A stretch of DNA of 18,461 nt from CALOCY01 sp942491975 (GCA_942491975.1 CALOCY010000032.1:1-18461); one strand, 5' to 3'. Numbered from the stretch's first letter, positions 8,201 through 14,490 are shown. Made by a program: numbers and translations. Notes: generated by a model not told the origin, from the sequence alone.

Positions 8201-9991
8201 TAATTCAGGAGTAGTATCTCTACAATATATCTGGTGTTGATACGCGTCACGAGAACGACCGACATTTGCATTTGTTACTCGAGGTACAACAAAAGTTTCA
8301 ATCTTACCAGAGTGCTGTCTGTTACCGTTCGAAGCCACTGACATATCTCCATAGCCTCGCATCACACCAGGCTGCTGAACACTCTGACAATTAACTCCAG
8401 GATACTCCGGTATCTCGCGCACCTGCTGCTGCAGCACTGGTAGTTGCTGTCGCTGTTGCTTCACAGCCTGTTGTTTCATCAGCATTGGCCGCTGTGACTC
8501 CATCTGCTTCGAATACTGCTGCTGCATCAGTGACTGGTCCATTAGTCTGTACTCCGGATGTTGTAGTAACTGCTGCTTCTGTACGGGAAACACCTGTGAT
8601 CTCTGCTGCTGTTCGGTTAATATCTGCTGTTGTAGTCTGGAATCAGCCTGCTGTTGCTGCACAGTCAGCTTCTGTTGTTGCTGTTGTTGTTGTTGCACCT
8701 TAACAACATTGCTTGCAACAAACAAATCATCATCATCATCATACATTTTCCCAAAATAGTTCGAGCTATTTGGTGCACGCTCCGAGTGGTAGCTATTGTC
8801 GCCTCTTGACACAGATGGTTTACCATCTCTACCACTAAGTGATACTACGGATGAGTGTTTACTGGAAATAACCGGTTTAAATGCACTGCTCAAATGATCA
8901 GATTCTTGCTGATTGAGCACAGTCGCATCCGCATGAATGTCTCGATAATAAAGTAAATCGCTCATACCGTTAGATTCCGAAACTCTGTGCTGCTTCTGTT
9001 GCAATTCAGATTGCTGACCCACACCACAGCCAGTCACCTGCTGATTCACCAGTAAGTAGTTCCGGTCCTTCAGCACTCTAGACATCTCCTCCCTGTCTGG
9101 TTTACTCTGGTACTGTGATTTCTCCTTCTTAGTCAGCTTCTCTCTGGCATGACTCACATCAGCAATTCGTGTATCCAACAGGTCAATTGCACCCTGAAGT
9201 GCACTGTGTATTGACGCCGCTACAGAAGAAACAACACTAGTATCACTGAATGGTGAAGAACGATGTGAAATTGACTCACCATTAGTACTGCTTCCTTCCT
9301 TTGATGGAGTATAAGACAGCTTCCCAGGTACTCTCCTTCTTGTAACATCACCAGAAGATTTTTCTGCGAGTAACTGTCTGGTCCGTGATTCACTCCTACA
9401 CTGCTGTTCTCCAGTGTTTATATCCGCCAGGTCACGTGACATCCGATCAGGCTTCTGCATCAGGACTGTTTCATCCAAAGTTTCACCTCTCTCATACTCG
9501 TACACTGGTCTCCGCTGAAAAGTTGGGCTAACAAAAACAACATCAGAGTCATCACAATTATGATCAGACCTAGAATAAGGCTGTCTTGTGTACCGACCTG
9601 AGTCGCTCTGTTCTCGTCTCCTCCGAAGATTATGTAACAGCTCAGCATCCTCCACACTGGTACTGTGGTACTCCAAAGTATGCTCCACGAATTCATCAGG
9701 ATTCCGAGTAATCAGTCTGGAAGTAGATGTACGTTCACTGCCAATGACTGGACTCAGACACGATATCACTCCTTCTCCTCGGAACTTGTCAACTCTGCCA
9801 ACCTGCTCAGAACAAACACTCGTGCCCCACGTGCGGGCGACATTTGTAACCGTGCCCCTGGCAGGCCCGGCTAAAAGACAACCAGGGGTAGTTACGGATG
9901 CCGTAGAGGCATCAAACATTCTCGGGGGTCCGGGGTTCTCCACCGCTGGTGGGCTAGTGAACGAATGTTGTTCTATTAGAGCAGATGACAT
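2228..9991 (-). CDS. Ty3/gypsy gag-pol polyprotein (2587 aa), integrase C-terminus truncated
   Basis: The polyprotein would build virus-like particles and reverse-transcribe and integrate the element. The start chosen is the first in-frame ATG (9991, A at -3); the frame is open to about 10088 but has no upstream ATG. Residues from that Met: 1-430 polar; about 430-560 Q-rich, including an eight-Gln run; about 750-840 S/D/K-rich disordered; 863-1020 retrotransposon gag/capsid-like; CCHC knuckle C1159-C1172 (CFNCREVGHIARFC); protease DTGS at D1232; RT D1589 (FDVRSAYHQ) and YLDD 1651-1654; RNase H from D1798 (DTDAS) to NADALSR near 1907; an acidic spacer of about 275 residues; integrase H2279, H2302-16=H2286, C2316, C2319, then D2348, D2408, E2444 (D-x35-E). 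Catalytic residues are all present. The frame ends at SPKWQRCQS, just where GPY/F should begin. Gag and pol are fused with no frameshift. The gag extension is far longer than usual. Ty3/gypsy is certain; the lineage is not. Confidence 0.95.
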   Translation of the reverse strand: MSSALIEQHSFTSPPAVENPGPPRMFDASTASVTTPGCLLAGPARGTVTNVARTWGTSVCSEQVGRVDKFRGEGVISCLSPVIGSERTSTSRLITRNPDEFVEHTLEYHSTSVEDAELLHNLRRRREQSDSGRYTRQPYSRSDHNCDDSDVVFVSPTFQRRPVYEYERGETLDETVLMQKPDRMSRDLADINTGEQQCRSESRTRQLLAEKSSGDVTRRRVPGKLSYTPSKEGSSTNGESISHRSSPFSDTSVVSSVAASIHSALQGAIDLLDTRIADVSHAREKLTKKEKSQYQSKPDREEMSRVLKDRNYLLVNQQVTGCGVGQQSELQQKQHRVSESNGMSDLLYYRDIHADATVLNQQESDHLSSAFKPVISSKHSSVVSLSGRDGKPSVSRGDNSYHSERAPNSSNYFGKMYDDDDDLFVASNVVKVQQQQQQQQKLTVQQQQADSRLQQQILTEQQQRSQVFPVQKQQLLQHPEYRLMDQSLMQQQYSKQMESQRPMLMKQQAVKQQRQQLPVLQQQVREIPEYPGVNCQSVQQPGVMRGYGDMSVASNGNRQHSGKIETFVVPRVTNANVGRSRDAYQHQIYCRDTTPELQEGDRIDKRRVLPHACPPQAVVVNRDMINRCVVPSVVVSRNNEPVIDRNIPVAVHYSGRCQHGELPVEFEAEELRAVQEERQTGAEYTDAGEHKQEAVWRNKSQKPAGVSGDCDAKTTRRKETNKLSYTGEQTHKVNSDKKSVGKRTPVVSKSSRYRDESPSSPDDSDDSSSNDDRKHRGHHSSSEKGKKNPRRAGKADHKKEKLSNKGEKPHGDKQHKKNNATDSDGDDSSADDSDGKKHISGSNREKSKESADCRRNKFQKEIKPNKFRGAGQCVETFVNQFEIAARRNKWSEQEKADQLMCSLIEDAGRLIWSSGKSEDLTYSQLIEKLRRLYGSLDQQEKVEAELSARRRRPGETLAELYQDIKCLMMKAYPNDVTTNMGERVAIEHFLKALKNKKMAEKVRDKEPRDLEAAFRLALRYEARSDADSESNEPEVATRAADVPVPVDSPPTRDGPRARYRGPREEGLARRVAELEHKVTSSNQPAQPVLDPEKEEMRKKLDEMSKELGRLQALQQQRQWSQYKPAESNVNKQQPNQSTQPQRQQQFNSSGQRNTTEVICFNCREVGHIARFCPVPKRQSTPGVQSSVPPAGRAEGPVIGQNGGTSCPGEDVPERKTYLQLYVNNVLRRVLLDTGSDATLLPSFTVFGNNIEPCTQRLMAANGTTIRVNGKVAVEAGYGEHKFQITGLVTNHVSEIMLGIDFLRDHGAVWNFKTGEVQLDNYVHKLCSRRQSNWCRRVILVSDYTVPPRSEVDLSTAVVYNDLGRLKPEKKQYWATEINTLRCGIQVSRTVLPDEDEDVPVRVLNVTQQPVSLKSGTVIANLESVDICDDSNASTVVQDVKGEPLLEEMVSRVDSSVCLEDRQKLMDLLTEFSPVFSRGENDLGRTDIVTHVIDTGDSRPVRQALRRHPPAHQEAIRQHVTSMLEQGVIEPARSPWASNIVLVKKKDGSLRCCIDYRQLNTLTRKDAYPLPRTDVCLDAMSGASWFSTFDVRSAYHQLPMDPKSSDATAFICSEGSYQFKYMPFGLCNAGASYQRLMAIVMSGLTFEACLAYLDDVVVFAPNLEVQFDRLRLVLERLKQAGLKLKTCKCNLLQRSVRFLGHVISAGHISVDPEKVRDVVEWPEPTNVTELRGFIGLCSYYRRFVKDFGKIAAPLNALIEKGRAFEWSPACQAAFDNLKSLLTSAPLLAMPDSHSPLILDTDASNCAIGAVLSQVQDGVEKPIAYASRKLSKPEHNYCVTRKELLAVYYYMKYFRHYLLGRKFVVRTDHSALQWLRKIPEPIGQQARWIGYMEEFDFEVVHRKGRLHSNADALSRLRCQGRDCFCRCRATQDPEKVSGRAENVCTVKRSTGTELPMETRLHCDSLCEIPQDAGETEVPAGVAKGSSGDGEELAGVAILFSSETVVLEAVQNGKENVTESVTVVTEGDVETAVNPDGDGFGVTPAAEHRQCTVSSTRGFLESSPKAVVNELEATGVNGEVSIDVGVSSVCEFCDVVVNCNLGDGDSGAAAEEMDAVEIPGPKARQAVESETSRITDEEVMTNVDGVEVPDVSSSWETDCESDTVEYQELSDVPVAAVVKNSAVPDEPDLIGDMSLEVLADEQKNDPDIREVLQEKKAIKDKPGWDEVAAWSATAKALWQQWDRLEVRNGVLFRRFEFLDCRPSVLQVIVPYKLRRQVFKAVHGGMTGGHMGRTRTMQQLQFRAYWPGWTSDVKQFLKQCSPCAQYHRGKAPKISPLKPFPAGDVWELVSIDITGPHPRSRHGNVYLLTVMDHFTKWADALAISNHTAVTVARVLFNRVFVYRGFPLRLLSDQGPEFESILMSELCRWMEIQKIRTSPYRASTNGMVERYHRSLNTILAKIVRDDQRDWCERVPVAAAAYRASVHEATGYTPNLLTYGKENRAPVDIVFGCPEEEDESRYVSIEEFVASRQIMMRDVYNRVHQHLGVAAERRKERYDVKVRPLGFTVGEWVWYLYPRRRIGVSPKWQRCQS

Positions 9992-10039
9992 TATACAAGG
10001 AGAAGGTTTTCTACAAAAGCTTGTAATACAATAAATCAC

Positions 10040-10177
10040 AATAAAGCAAGGAAATGAAATGCAAAGTGAGTCAAGCTCAGTTCCCTAATAGAATCAAATA
10101 GGCAACTAAACTGTAATAACTGTTTAATTAAAGTTTAAAATAATAAAGGAAGAAAGAGTCCTCCTGCTCTGAATGCT
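10040..10177 (-). other. 5' leader of the retroelement
   Basis: This AT-rich untranslated stretch lies between the candidate PBS and the gag reading frame on the minus strand. The reading frame of gag continues upstream of its first ATG to a stop near 10086, without a methionine. I see no splice signal or other motif that I can defend. Confidence 0.5.
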
Positions 10178-10193
10178 CCTTCTTCAGACACCA
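10178..10193 (-). promoter_or_regulatory. Candidate primer binding site (tRNA-Leu-like)
   Basis: On the minus strand the 16-mer TGGTGTCTGAAGAAGG begins with the TGG expected opposite a tRNA CCA end. It matches 13 of 16 positions of the tRNA-Leu type PBS I recall (TGGTGTCAGAAGTGGG). It lies upstream of the gag ATG, where a PBS belongs. If it is correct, the 5' LTR ends near 10194 and therefore includes the T- and G-rich tracts. The match is imperfect and the adjacent bases do not give a clean CA terminus, so this is a proposal. Confidence 0.33.
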
Positions 10194-10198
10194 AACTT

Positions 10199-10350
10199 CT
10201 TTTTTTTTTTTTTTGAAAACAAAAATATAATTCCTTTTTTCTTTTTTTGTATTTAAAATATAACTTTGCTTTTTTGTGGTGGGGGGGAGGGGGAAAAACT
10301 TTGGGGGGAAAGGGGGGGGGGGGGGGGAGGGGGGGGGGGGGGGGGGGGGG
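10199..10350. repeat. Homopolymer tracts: T-run and long broken G-run
   Basis: 10200-10214 is a run of T. 10236-10275 is T/A-rich. 10279-10350 is a G tract on the plus strand broken only by a few A, T and one AAAAACTTT interruption, ending in about 20 consecutive G before the 28-bp array begins at 10351. The G content allows several G-quadruplexes on the plus strand, or C-rich i-motifs on the coding strand of the element. The region sits where LTR U5 or the LTR-leader junction should be. Homopolymers of this size are also classic sites of sequencing and assembly error. Confidence 0.85.
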
Positions 10351-10662
10351 CGATAGGGAGCCGGCTCTTGCTGGGAGCCAATAGGGAGCTCTTGCTGGGA
10401 ATAGGGAGCCGGCTCTTGCTGGGAGCTATAGGGAGCTGGGCTCTTGCTGGGAGCAATAGGGAGCTGGCTCTTGCTGGGAGCCGATAGGGGGAGCCGGCTC
10501 TTGCTGGGAGCCGATAGGGAGCCGGCTCTTGCTGGGAGCCGATAGGGAGCCGGCTCTTGCTGGGAGCCGATAGGGAGCCGGCTCTTGCTGGGAGCCGATA
10601 GGGAGCCGGCTCTTGCTGGGAGCCGATAGGGAGCCGGCTCTTGCTGGGAGCCGATAGGGAGC
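10351..10662. repeat. 28-bp tandem array in right LTR, degenerate at its outer end
   Basis: Five regular 28-bp units (starts at 10508, 10536, 10564, 10592, 10620) plus a partial one at 10648 match the left array. From 10351 to 10507 the units are diverged: GAGCCAATAG, GAGCTATAGG and GAGCAATAGG replace GAGCCGATAG, some lack the GCCGGC core, and one has two extra G. The array is about 130 bp longer than the left one, although the neighbouring LTR sequence is nearly identical. Confidence 0.9.
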
Positions 10663-10907
10663 CGCTGGAAATCGCCAGAATTCTCCTCCAGACAACCAGG
10701 AATCTTCGAAAACTCCTCCAGAAACTGATCGAGATATGTCAGGAAATCGCCACAGCGTCAGAAATCTCCAAAACACTCCTCCAGAGCGTCAGCAACAGTC
10801 AGGAATTTTCCGGACCTACAATTACGCTCTGCACAAGGCACAGTTATGCAGAAAATAGCTAAAATCCCCGCCGAAACTAGAAATTCAGCCAGTGGGCCCT
10901 TCTAAAG

Positions 10908-10916
10908 CTATATATC
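10908..10916 (-). promoter_or_regulatory. Candidate TATA box of the 5' LTR promoter
   Basis: The minus strand reads GATATATAG in the middle of the conserved LTR block, with an identical copy at 1701-1709 in the other LTR. In element orientation it lies about 140 bp after the start of the block and upstream of the repeat array, a sensible place for a U3 promoter. The motif is nearly palindromic, so direction is not proven, and no initiator element was identified. Confidence 0.3.
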
Positions 10917-11053
10917 TGCCGAATTACGACATCGAACAAATAAAAATACACTTTCAAACCATTCTACCGTCGAGTTGCAGCTCTACAAACCTTCTAATTC
11001 CAGCTTACACGATTATTTCTCTTCTTTCATCCGCTCGGTTCGACTGCCTGCTG

Positions 11054-12015
11054 AATGAGTGTGATGAGGAATATTAAAGATTCGTCTCAATGCTTTGCGC
11101 CAAGCAATACAGAAATCTTCAATCGATATGTTATTCAGTGCCCAGAGCTCAGAGCCATAAATGCTGCTACAATACGACTTAAATAATTTCAGTTTAACTG
11201 CAATGTCTAGCTTATTAAAATAACATAATACGTTATTGGCTTGACCAATAAAACAATTGCGTCTAAACCGAATATCCTCACAATCCTGAGAACATGAAGT
11301 AATAATGTGCCCTAAATGAGAGTATTGAGCGACATTCTCAATGACATTGCCACCAATATGGAATACACAGCCAGCCATATCATTATACGACATACGGCGC
11401 TTGGTGGCAGCACTTACTAAAAATTTAGATTTGCTAGCATTGAATACAGTGTCATATTCAGAAGCATACACATCGCAGATCGAGAGAAGTTTACGGATAG
11501 CAGTCGGTGTGGGGGCTAGTAAGACAATGTCATCTGCGTAAGCAAGAGCCCCGACAAAATTAAGGCCTATAAAACAGCCGACTCCGGACAGTGATAGACG
11601 GAGAAGCAAATCATCAGTATAAATACAAAACAAGACTGGCGAGATCACTGCTCCCTGTTTAACTCCATTACATGCCGAAAAATAGTTCGAGGCCAGACCA
11701 GCCCAAAAACACACACTTCATTATTAGTGTACAAAACAATTAAAATTCTCACTATACAGGCTGGAATTCCACGACGAATTAACAACCGAAATAGTTTGCA
11801 GTAGTGAACTCGGTCAAACGCCTTACTGGCGTCTAGAAATGTACAATAAACAGATGACTGATTTTTATTATAATATGCAATAGTTTCCTTAAGTATCATT
11901 GTACACATATTAGTTGAGCTTTTAGATTTAAAGCCAAATTGTAAATCAGACGTACATAATTTGTCGTTAAACTTCTCAAGGATAATATTATCAAATAATT
12001 TGAATTGCGCAGTGA
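11054..12015 (-). pseudogene. LINE (non-LTR retrotransposon) reverse transcriptase fragment, frameshifted and truncated
   Basis: The minus strand encodes the RT palm and thumb of a non-LTR retrotransposon. It reads LFDNIILEKF, LQFGFKSKSSTN, then CTFLDASKAFDRVHY (catalytic Asp motif A) down to EVCV near 11707. The frame then shifts in a T-run and continues WAGLASNYFSACNGVKQGAVISPVL (motif B) and ALAYADDIVLLAP (YADD, motif C), then YSHLGHIITS and the conserved tail LFKSYCSSIYGSELW and WRKALRRIFNIPHHTHS. It is cut at 11054 by the LTR; the C-terminal domain that normally follows is absent. The LFDNII start follows a deletion, so early RT motifs are missing. It resembles CR1/L2/jockey-type RTs; I do not assign a clade. 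Confidence 0.9.
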
Positions 12016-12490
12016 TGGCTAGCCTCCTTACAATTCATGTCCGTACATAACAGTGCAGCAGCAGGAAGTGCAATTTTTTTTAAATTTAAAGACAAAGCCG
12101 AACGATACTCAATCAAATTATTGCTATGTGCCTTACATCAATATTAAGGTGCATCAGAACAGGATCATGATCAGACAGATTATCGACATCGTGTAAAACT
12201 GTGGCACTAATGAAGCATTCATCATACAGTGCGGCTGATAAAATAAAATGATCAAGTACCGTGAATCGATTCATATTAAAATTGTACGTGTAATCAATTG
12301 TACAAGCAGGATGACGAATAATTGGACGCAGATCAGACTCATCGCAAAAACTAGTCAGCAAAGCAGTGTGTGACCAATTTCAGTCCATTTTCAAGTCTAT
12401 TCTGCGGGAAACTATAAGAATGTTTTCTCTGCATAAATAGATCCAACCACATAGCCTATTAGACAACAAGTTGAAATTTGCAAAATACAT
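12016..12490 (-). pseudogene. LINE APE-type endonuclease C-terminal half and linker, decayed
   Basis: Upstream of the RT piece on the same strand an open stretch with one stop reads NWSHTALLTSFCDESDL, IDYTYNFNMNRFTVLDHFILS and LHDVDNLSDHDPVLMHLNI. SDHDPV is the C-terminal catalytic His-containing motif of AP-type endonucleases in LINE ORF2. A frameshift near 12120 leads into IEYRSALSLNLKKIALP and ALLCTDMNCKEASHHCAIQ, a linker seen in this type of LINE between endonuclease and RT. It then stops, and RT sequence resumes about 10 residues later in another frame. The N-terminal catalytic half is missing or unrecognisable upstream. It forms one element with the RT fragment at 11054-12015. Confidence 0.82.
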
Positions 12491-12763
12491 TGCGAATACA
12501 CAGTAAACGAATAATATATACAACTTTTATTCGTCAATTGACAGATAGCAAAAGTAAACAGAGACTACAACATAAAGAATAGAGAAATAAAGATACAGTT
12601 AAGTACGATTAGCAAATAAAATTCACAGCTGGTTGATGAACCGTTCATGTAGGCCATTGGTAAGTTGGCATGCTGTTGTGGGCCCATCCTCACAATGAGA
12701 AAATAATTCGTACAGTCGCTGTGTTGCAACAGTGCTAAATAGGTTACACAAACCATTCTCTGT
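12491..12763. other. Non-coding, nothing recognised
   Basis: This AT-rich sequence has no open frame of recognisable family, no clear repeat within the window and no RNA gene. It may contain decayed upstream LINE sequence, since the frame of the endonuclease piece can be followed with no stop to about 12490, but similarity is lost. Confidence 0.5.
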
Positions 12764-13012
12764 AGCTAAAATTAATTAAAAAAAATTAAAATTAAAAAAA
12801 AAATTAAAAAAAAAATTAAAATAAAAAAAAAATAAAAATAAATAAAAAAAAAAAAAATTAATAAAAAAATTAATTAAAAAAAAAAAATAAAAAAAAAAAA
12901 AATAATAAAAAAAAAAAAAAAAAATTAAAAAAAAAAAAAAAAAAATTAATTAAAAAAATTAATAAAAAAAAAAAAAAAAAAAAAAAATTTAATTAAAAAA
13001 AAAATTACTATT
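12764..13012. repeat. A-rich tract with interspersed TTAA
   Basis: About 250 bp consist almost only of A runs separated by TT or T, giving repeated AATTAAAAAA words on the plus strand. It is longer than an ordinary retroposon tail and has no consistent period. It could be a degraded poly(A) tail of a plus-strand insertion or a low-complexity expansion. It is coding-free. Confidence 0.9.
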
Positions 13013-13255
13013 TTTCTAACTATTTTTTTACATCCAACATTATTGTAATTTGACATTATTTGACACATTTACAGCCACATGTGTTGTGTTGCCGCTTCAA
13101 CTGACATGCAAGTACTGATAGTATGTTAATTTTGTACTAAACAGTAAACAGACAACTCGAAAAGCGACGAAAACATTTTGAAGTTTCTTAAGTGCTGTGG
13201 GTGAATTCTTATTTTCATAATTTTAAATGTTGTATATTGTATATTGTAAATTATT
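13013..13255. other. Non-coding, nothing recognised
   Basis: This AT-rich intergenic sequence lies between the A-rich tract and the small AT repeat cluster. I see no coding frame, repeat or structural motif that I can support. Confidence 0.5.
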
Positions 13256-13356
13256 TTTAACTAAAAAAAGTAGTTTAACTAAATAGTTAACAACTAAAAA
13301 AAGTAGTTAAACTATACTTTTAACTAAACTAAAAAATAGTAGTTAAACTATTGCCG
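13256..13356. repeat. AT-rich short repeat cluster (ACTAAAAAA-AGTAGTTAAACTA)
   Basis: Three imperfect copies of a 25-30 bp word occur at about 13257-13281, 13289-13314 and 13322-13350. Each combines AACTAAAAAA with TAGTTTAACTA or TAGTTAAACTA. The GTTTAACTA and TAGTTAAAC versions are inversions of one another, so short hairpins are possible. No transposon terminus was identified. Confidence 0.7.
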
Positions 13357-13469
13357 TAACTAAAATAAAATCAAATGTTATGTGCACCTCTTTCAACACA
13401 CCCGTTTACACTACACATGCTTGTCAACAACATTCATTTCCTGACCATAATGTGAATCGTACATGTGAC

Positions 13470-13780
13470 TATTTCGAGCAGGTTCAACATCAAATCGACA
13501 AGTCACTTGTGGCGTCAGCCAAGAGAGCAGCGAACGGCCGGGCGAGACCAGTACGTGACCGTTGGGTGTTCGGGGGCATCGACACCACAACGCATGCCGC
13601 CTTCCTCGCCGAGGTGCCCGTCGAGACGCAGCCACATTGCTCCCAATAATCCAGCAGCACGTGTTACCAGGCTCGACAGTGTGGAGCGATCAGTGGGCCG
13701 CCATTCATTGAGTACCAGACAGGTGCTGCAAATTCCATATTCTTTAGTACAGATTTCTATTCCGACAACGTTTGTCACAG
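13470..13780 (+). pseudogene. Merlin-type (ISXO2/IS1595-like DDE) transposase fragment, frameshifted
   Basis: The frame starting upstream reads QHQIDKSLVASAKRAANGR, then DRWVFGGIDTTTHAAFLAEVP. A one-base loss near 13620 shifts it, and it continues RDAATLLPIIQQHVLPG, then STVWSDQWAAIH, then a stop at 13709. This order (ID.S first Asp, RWVFGG, VP-R-ATLLPII, PGS-SD-WAA second Asp) is that of the ISXO2-like transposase domain found in bacterial IS1595/IS1016 and in eukaryotic Merlin transposons. The two Asp codons are at 13497-13499 and 13688-13690. The expected VNHS...FV region and catalytic Glu are not preserved; weak similarity may persist in another frame to about 13780. The element is therefore dead. 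No terminal inverted repeats were identified. Confidence 0.8.
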
Positions 13781-13872
13781 TGAGCTTTAGAGTGAGCCTG
13801 GCGGTACTCGGGTAATAGATTTTAGTGTTTGGAGTAGGGTGAATTAGCTATAGTATACTGTATTTTAGACTT

Positions 13873-14124
13873 TCAAGGTCATCCAAGGTCAGAAGTCAAG
13901 GTCATGTTGAACTCGTAGGGGGTGGTTTCCTATTCGTCCCCCATAGTAACTACGTGTCTATCTGTCACCGTTGTGGAGATATTCAGTCTGCACTCCAAAG
14001 TCGTTGACCTTGCCCTATCTCCTTATATGGTCATCCAAGGTCAAAGGTCAAGGTCGCATTCAACTCGCAGGGGGTGGTTTCCTATTAGTGCCCCATAGTA
14101 ACTATGTGTCTATCTGTCACCGTT
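13873..14124. repeat. Two diverged 96-bp direct repeats rich in AAGGTCA half-sites
   Basis: Copy A (13877-13972) and copy B (14029-14124) are offset by exactly 152 bp and share GGTCATCCAAGGTCA, then GGGGGTGGTTTCCTATT, then CCCCATAGTAACTA and GTGTCTATCTGTCACCGTT. The first 30 bases of each are stacked nuclear-receptor extended half-sites: YCAAGGTCA at 13873, 13883 and 13896 in copy A and at 14035 in copy B. Copy B also has a perfect DR1 (AGGTCA-A-AGGTCA, 14038-14050). They are probably part of a decayed transposon; no coding. Confidence 0.85.
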
Positions 14125-14141
14125 TCGTCACAATACACAAG

Positions 14142-14172
14142 CGTGACGACCGACGGACGGACGACAGACAGC
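14142..14172. repeat. GACGGACG simple repeat
   Basis: A short imperfect run of GACGACC, GACGGACGGACGACAGACAG words follows repeat copy B. It is probably the tail part of the same repeat family. There is no other signal. Confidence 0.6.
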
Positions 14173-14369
14173 AGTGTAGCTATATCTGCCGTACGGTCGG
14201 TAATAAATCATCACCTCATGTATGTTACATTGTTTTGTTGTTTGAGTCTGCTAGTAATTAATTATTATCTACATCTATTAATTACATTGTCTAAATGTAT
14301 TTTCTCTGAGATCAGCTGGTCATCTTTGTTCCAAAATATAATGTTAAAGCATGCTCCAACACTCCCGTA

Positions 14370-14450
14370 ATTGGAGGGAACCGTCCAACCCGTGCAAGCA
14401 TGGAAAAATGGACGTTAAACCGGCGATGATGATGATGATGATGATGATAA
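14370..14450 (+). repeat. SINE-like 3' tail: hairpin plus (GAT)8
   Basis: CGTCCA (14382-14387) pairs with TGGACG (14409-14414), and inside it CCGTGC pairs with GCATGG across AA, giving a compact two-part hairpin. It is followed by TTAAAC and eight GAT triplets (14425-14448). The arrangement matches tails I recall from very abundant short repeats in cephalopod and other lophotrochozoan genomes (GCATGG-AAA-GGACGTTAAAC then GAT repeats). I could not locate Pol III A and B boxes upstream, so the body of the SINE is missing or diverged. Confidence 0.55.
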
Positions 14451-14490
14451 TTTAATACCCATTTTTATTAATTATTTTATTGTTATGTTT

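Larger units (their letters stand above)
1273..11053 (-). mobile_element. Ty3/gypsy (Metaviridae) LTR retrotransposon, minus strand, ends rearranged
   Basis: The element is defined by a 406-bp direct repeat (1441-1846 and 10648-11053, exact offset 9207, one substitution at 1486/10693) that flanks a single gag-pol frame in the order gag, zinc knuckle, protease, RT, RNase H, integrase. That domain order places it in Ty3/gypsy rather than Ty1/copia. The near identity of the blocks implies a recent insertion or gene conversion. The borders are abnormal: neither end gives a TG...CA terminus, no target-site duplication is visible, the left end lies inside the 28-bp array, and the two flanks are parts of different LINEs. 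The coordinates given are the outer limits of recognisable element sequence, not verified termini. Confidence 0.9.
10194..11053 (-). repeat. 5' LTR (right copy), truncated at its upstream end
   Basis: This is the upstream LTR in element orientation. 10648-11053 is 405/406 identical to 1441-1846. The low-coordinate limit depends on accepting the candidate PBS at 10193; the firmly supported part is 10508-11053. At 11053/11054 the sequence switches abruptly to LINE RT coding sequence, and the left copy shows different sequence beyond the equivalent point (1847). The expected TG terminus is absent, so the outer end has probably been lost by truncation or rearrangement. Confidence 0.75.

Noticed and set aside
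9992..10039. A start for gag-pol at 10039
   Set aside because: The codon there is GTG, not ATG. A eukaryotic element would start at the first in-frame ATG, 9991, which has A at -3.
13971..14370. Plus-strand open frames near the AAGGTCA repeats
   Set aside because: They are made of repeat sequence, have no conserved motif and differ between the two repeat copies.
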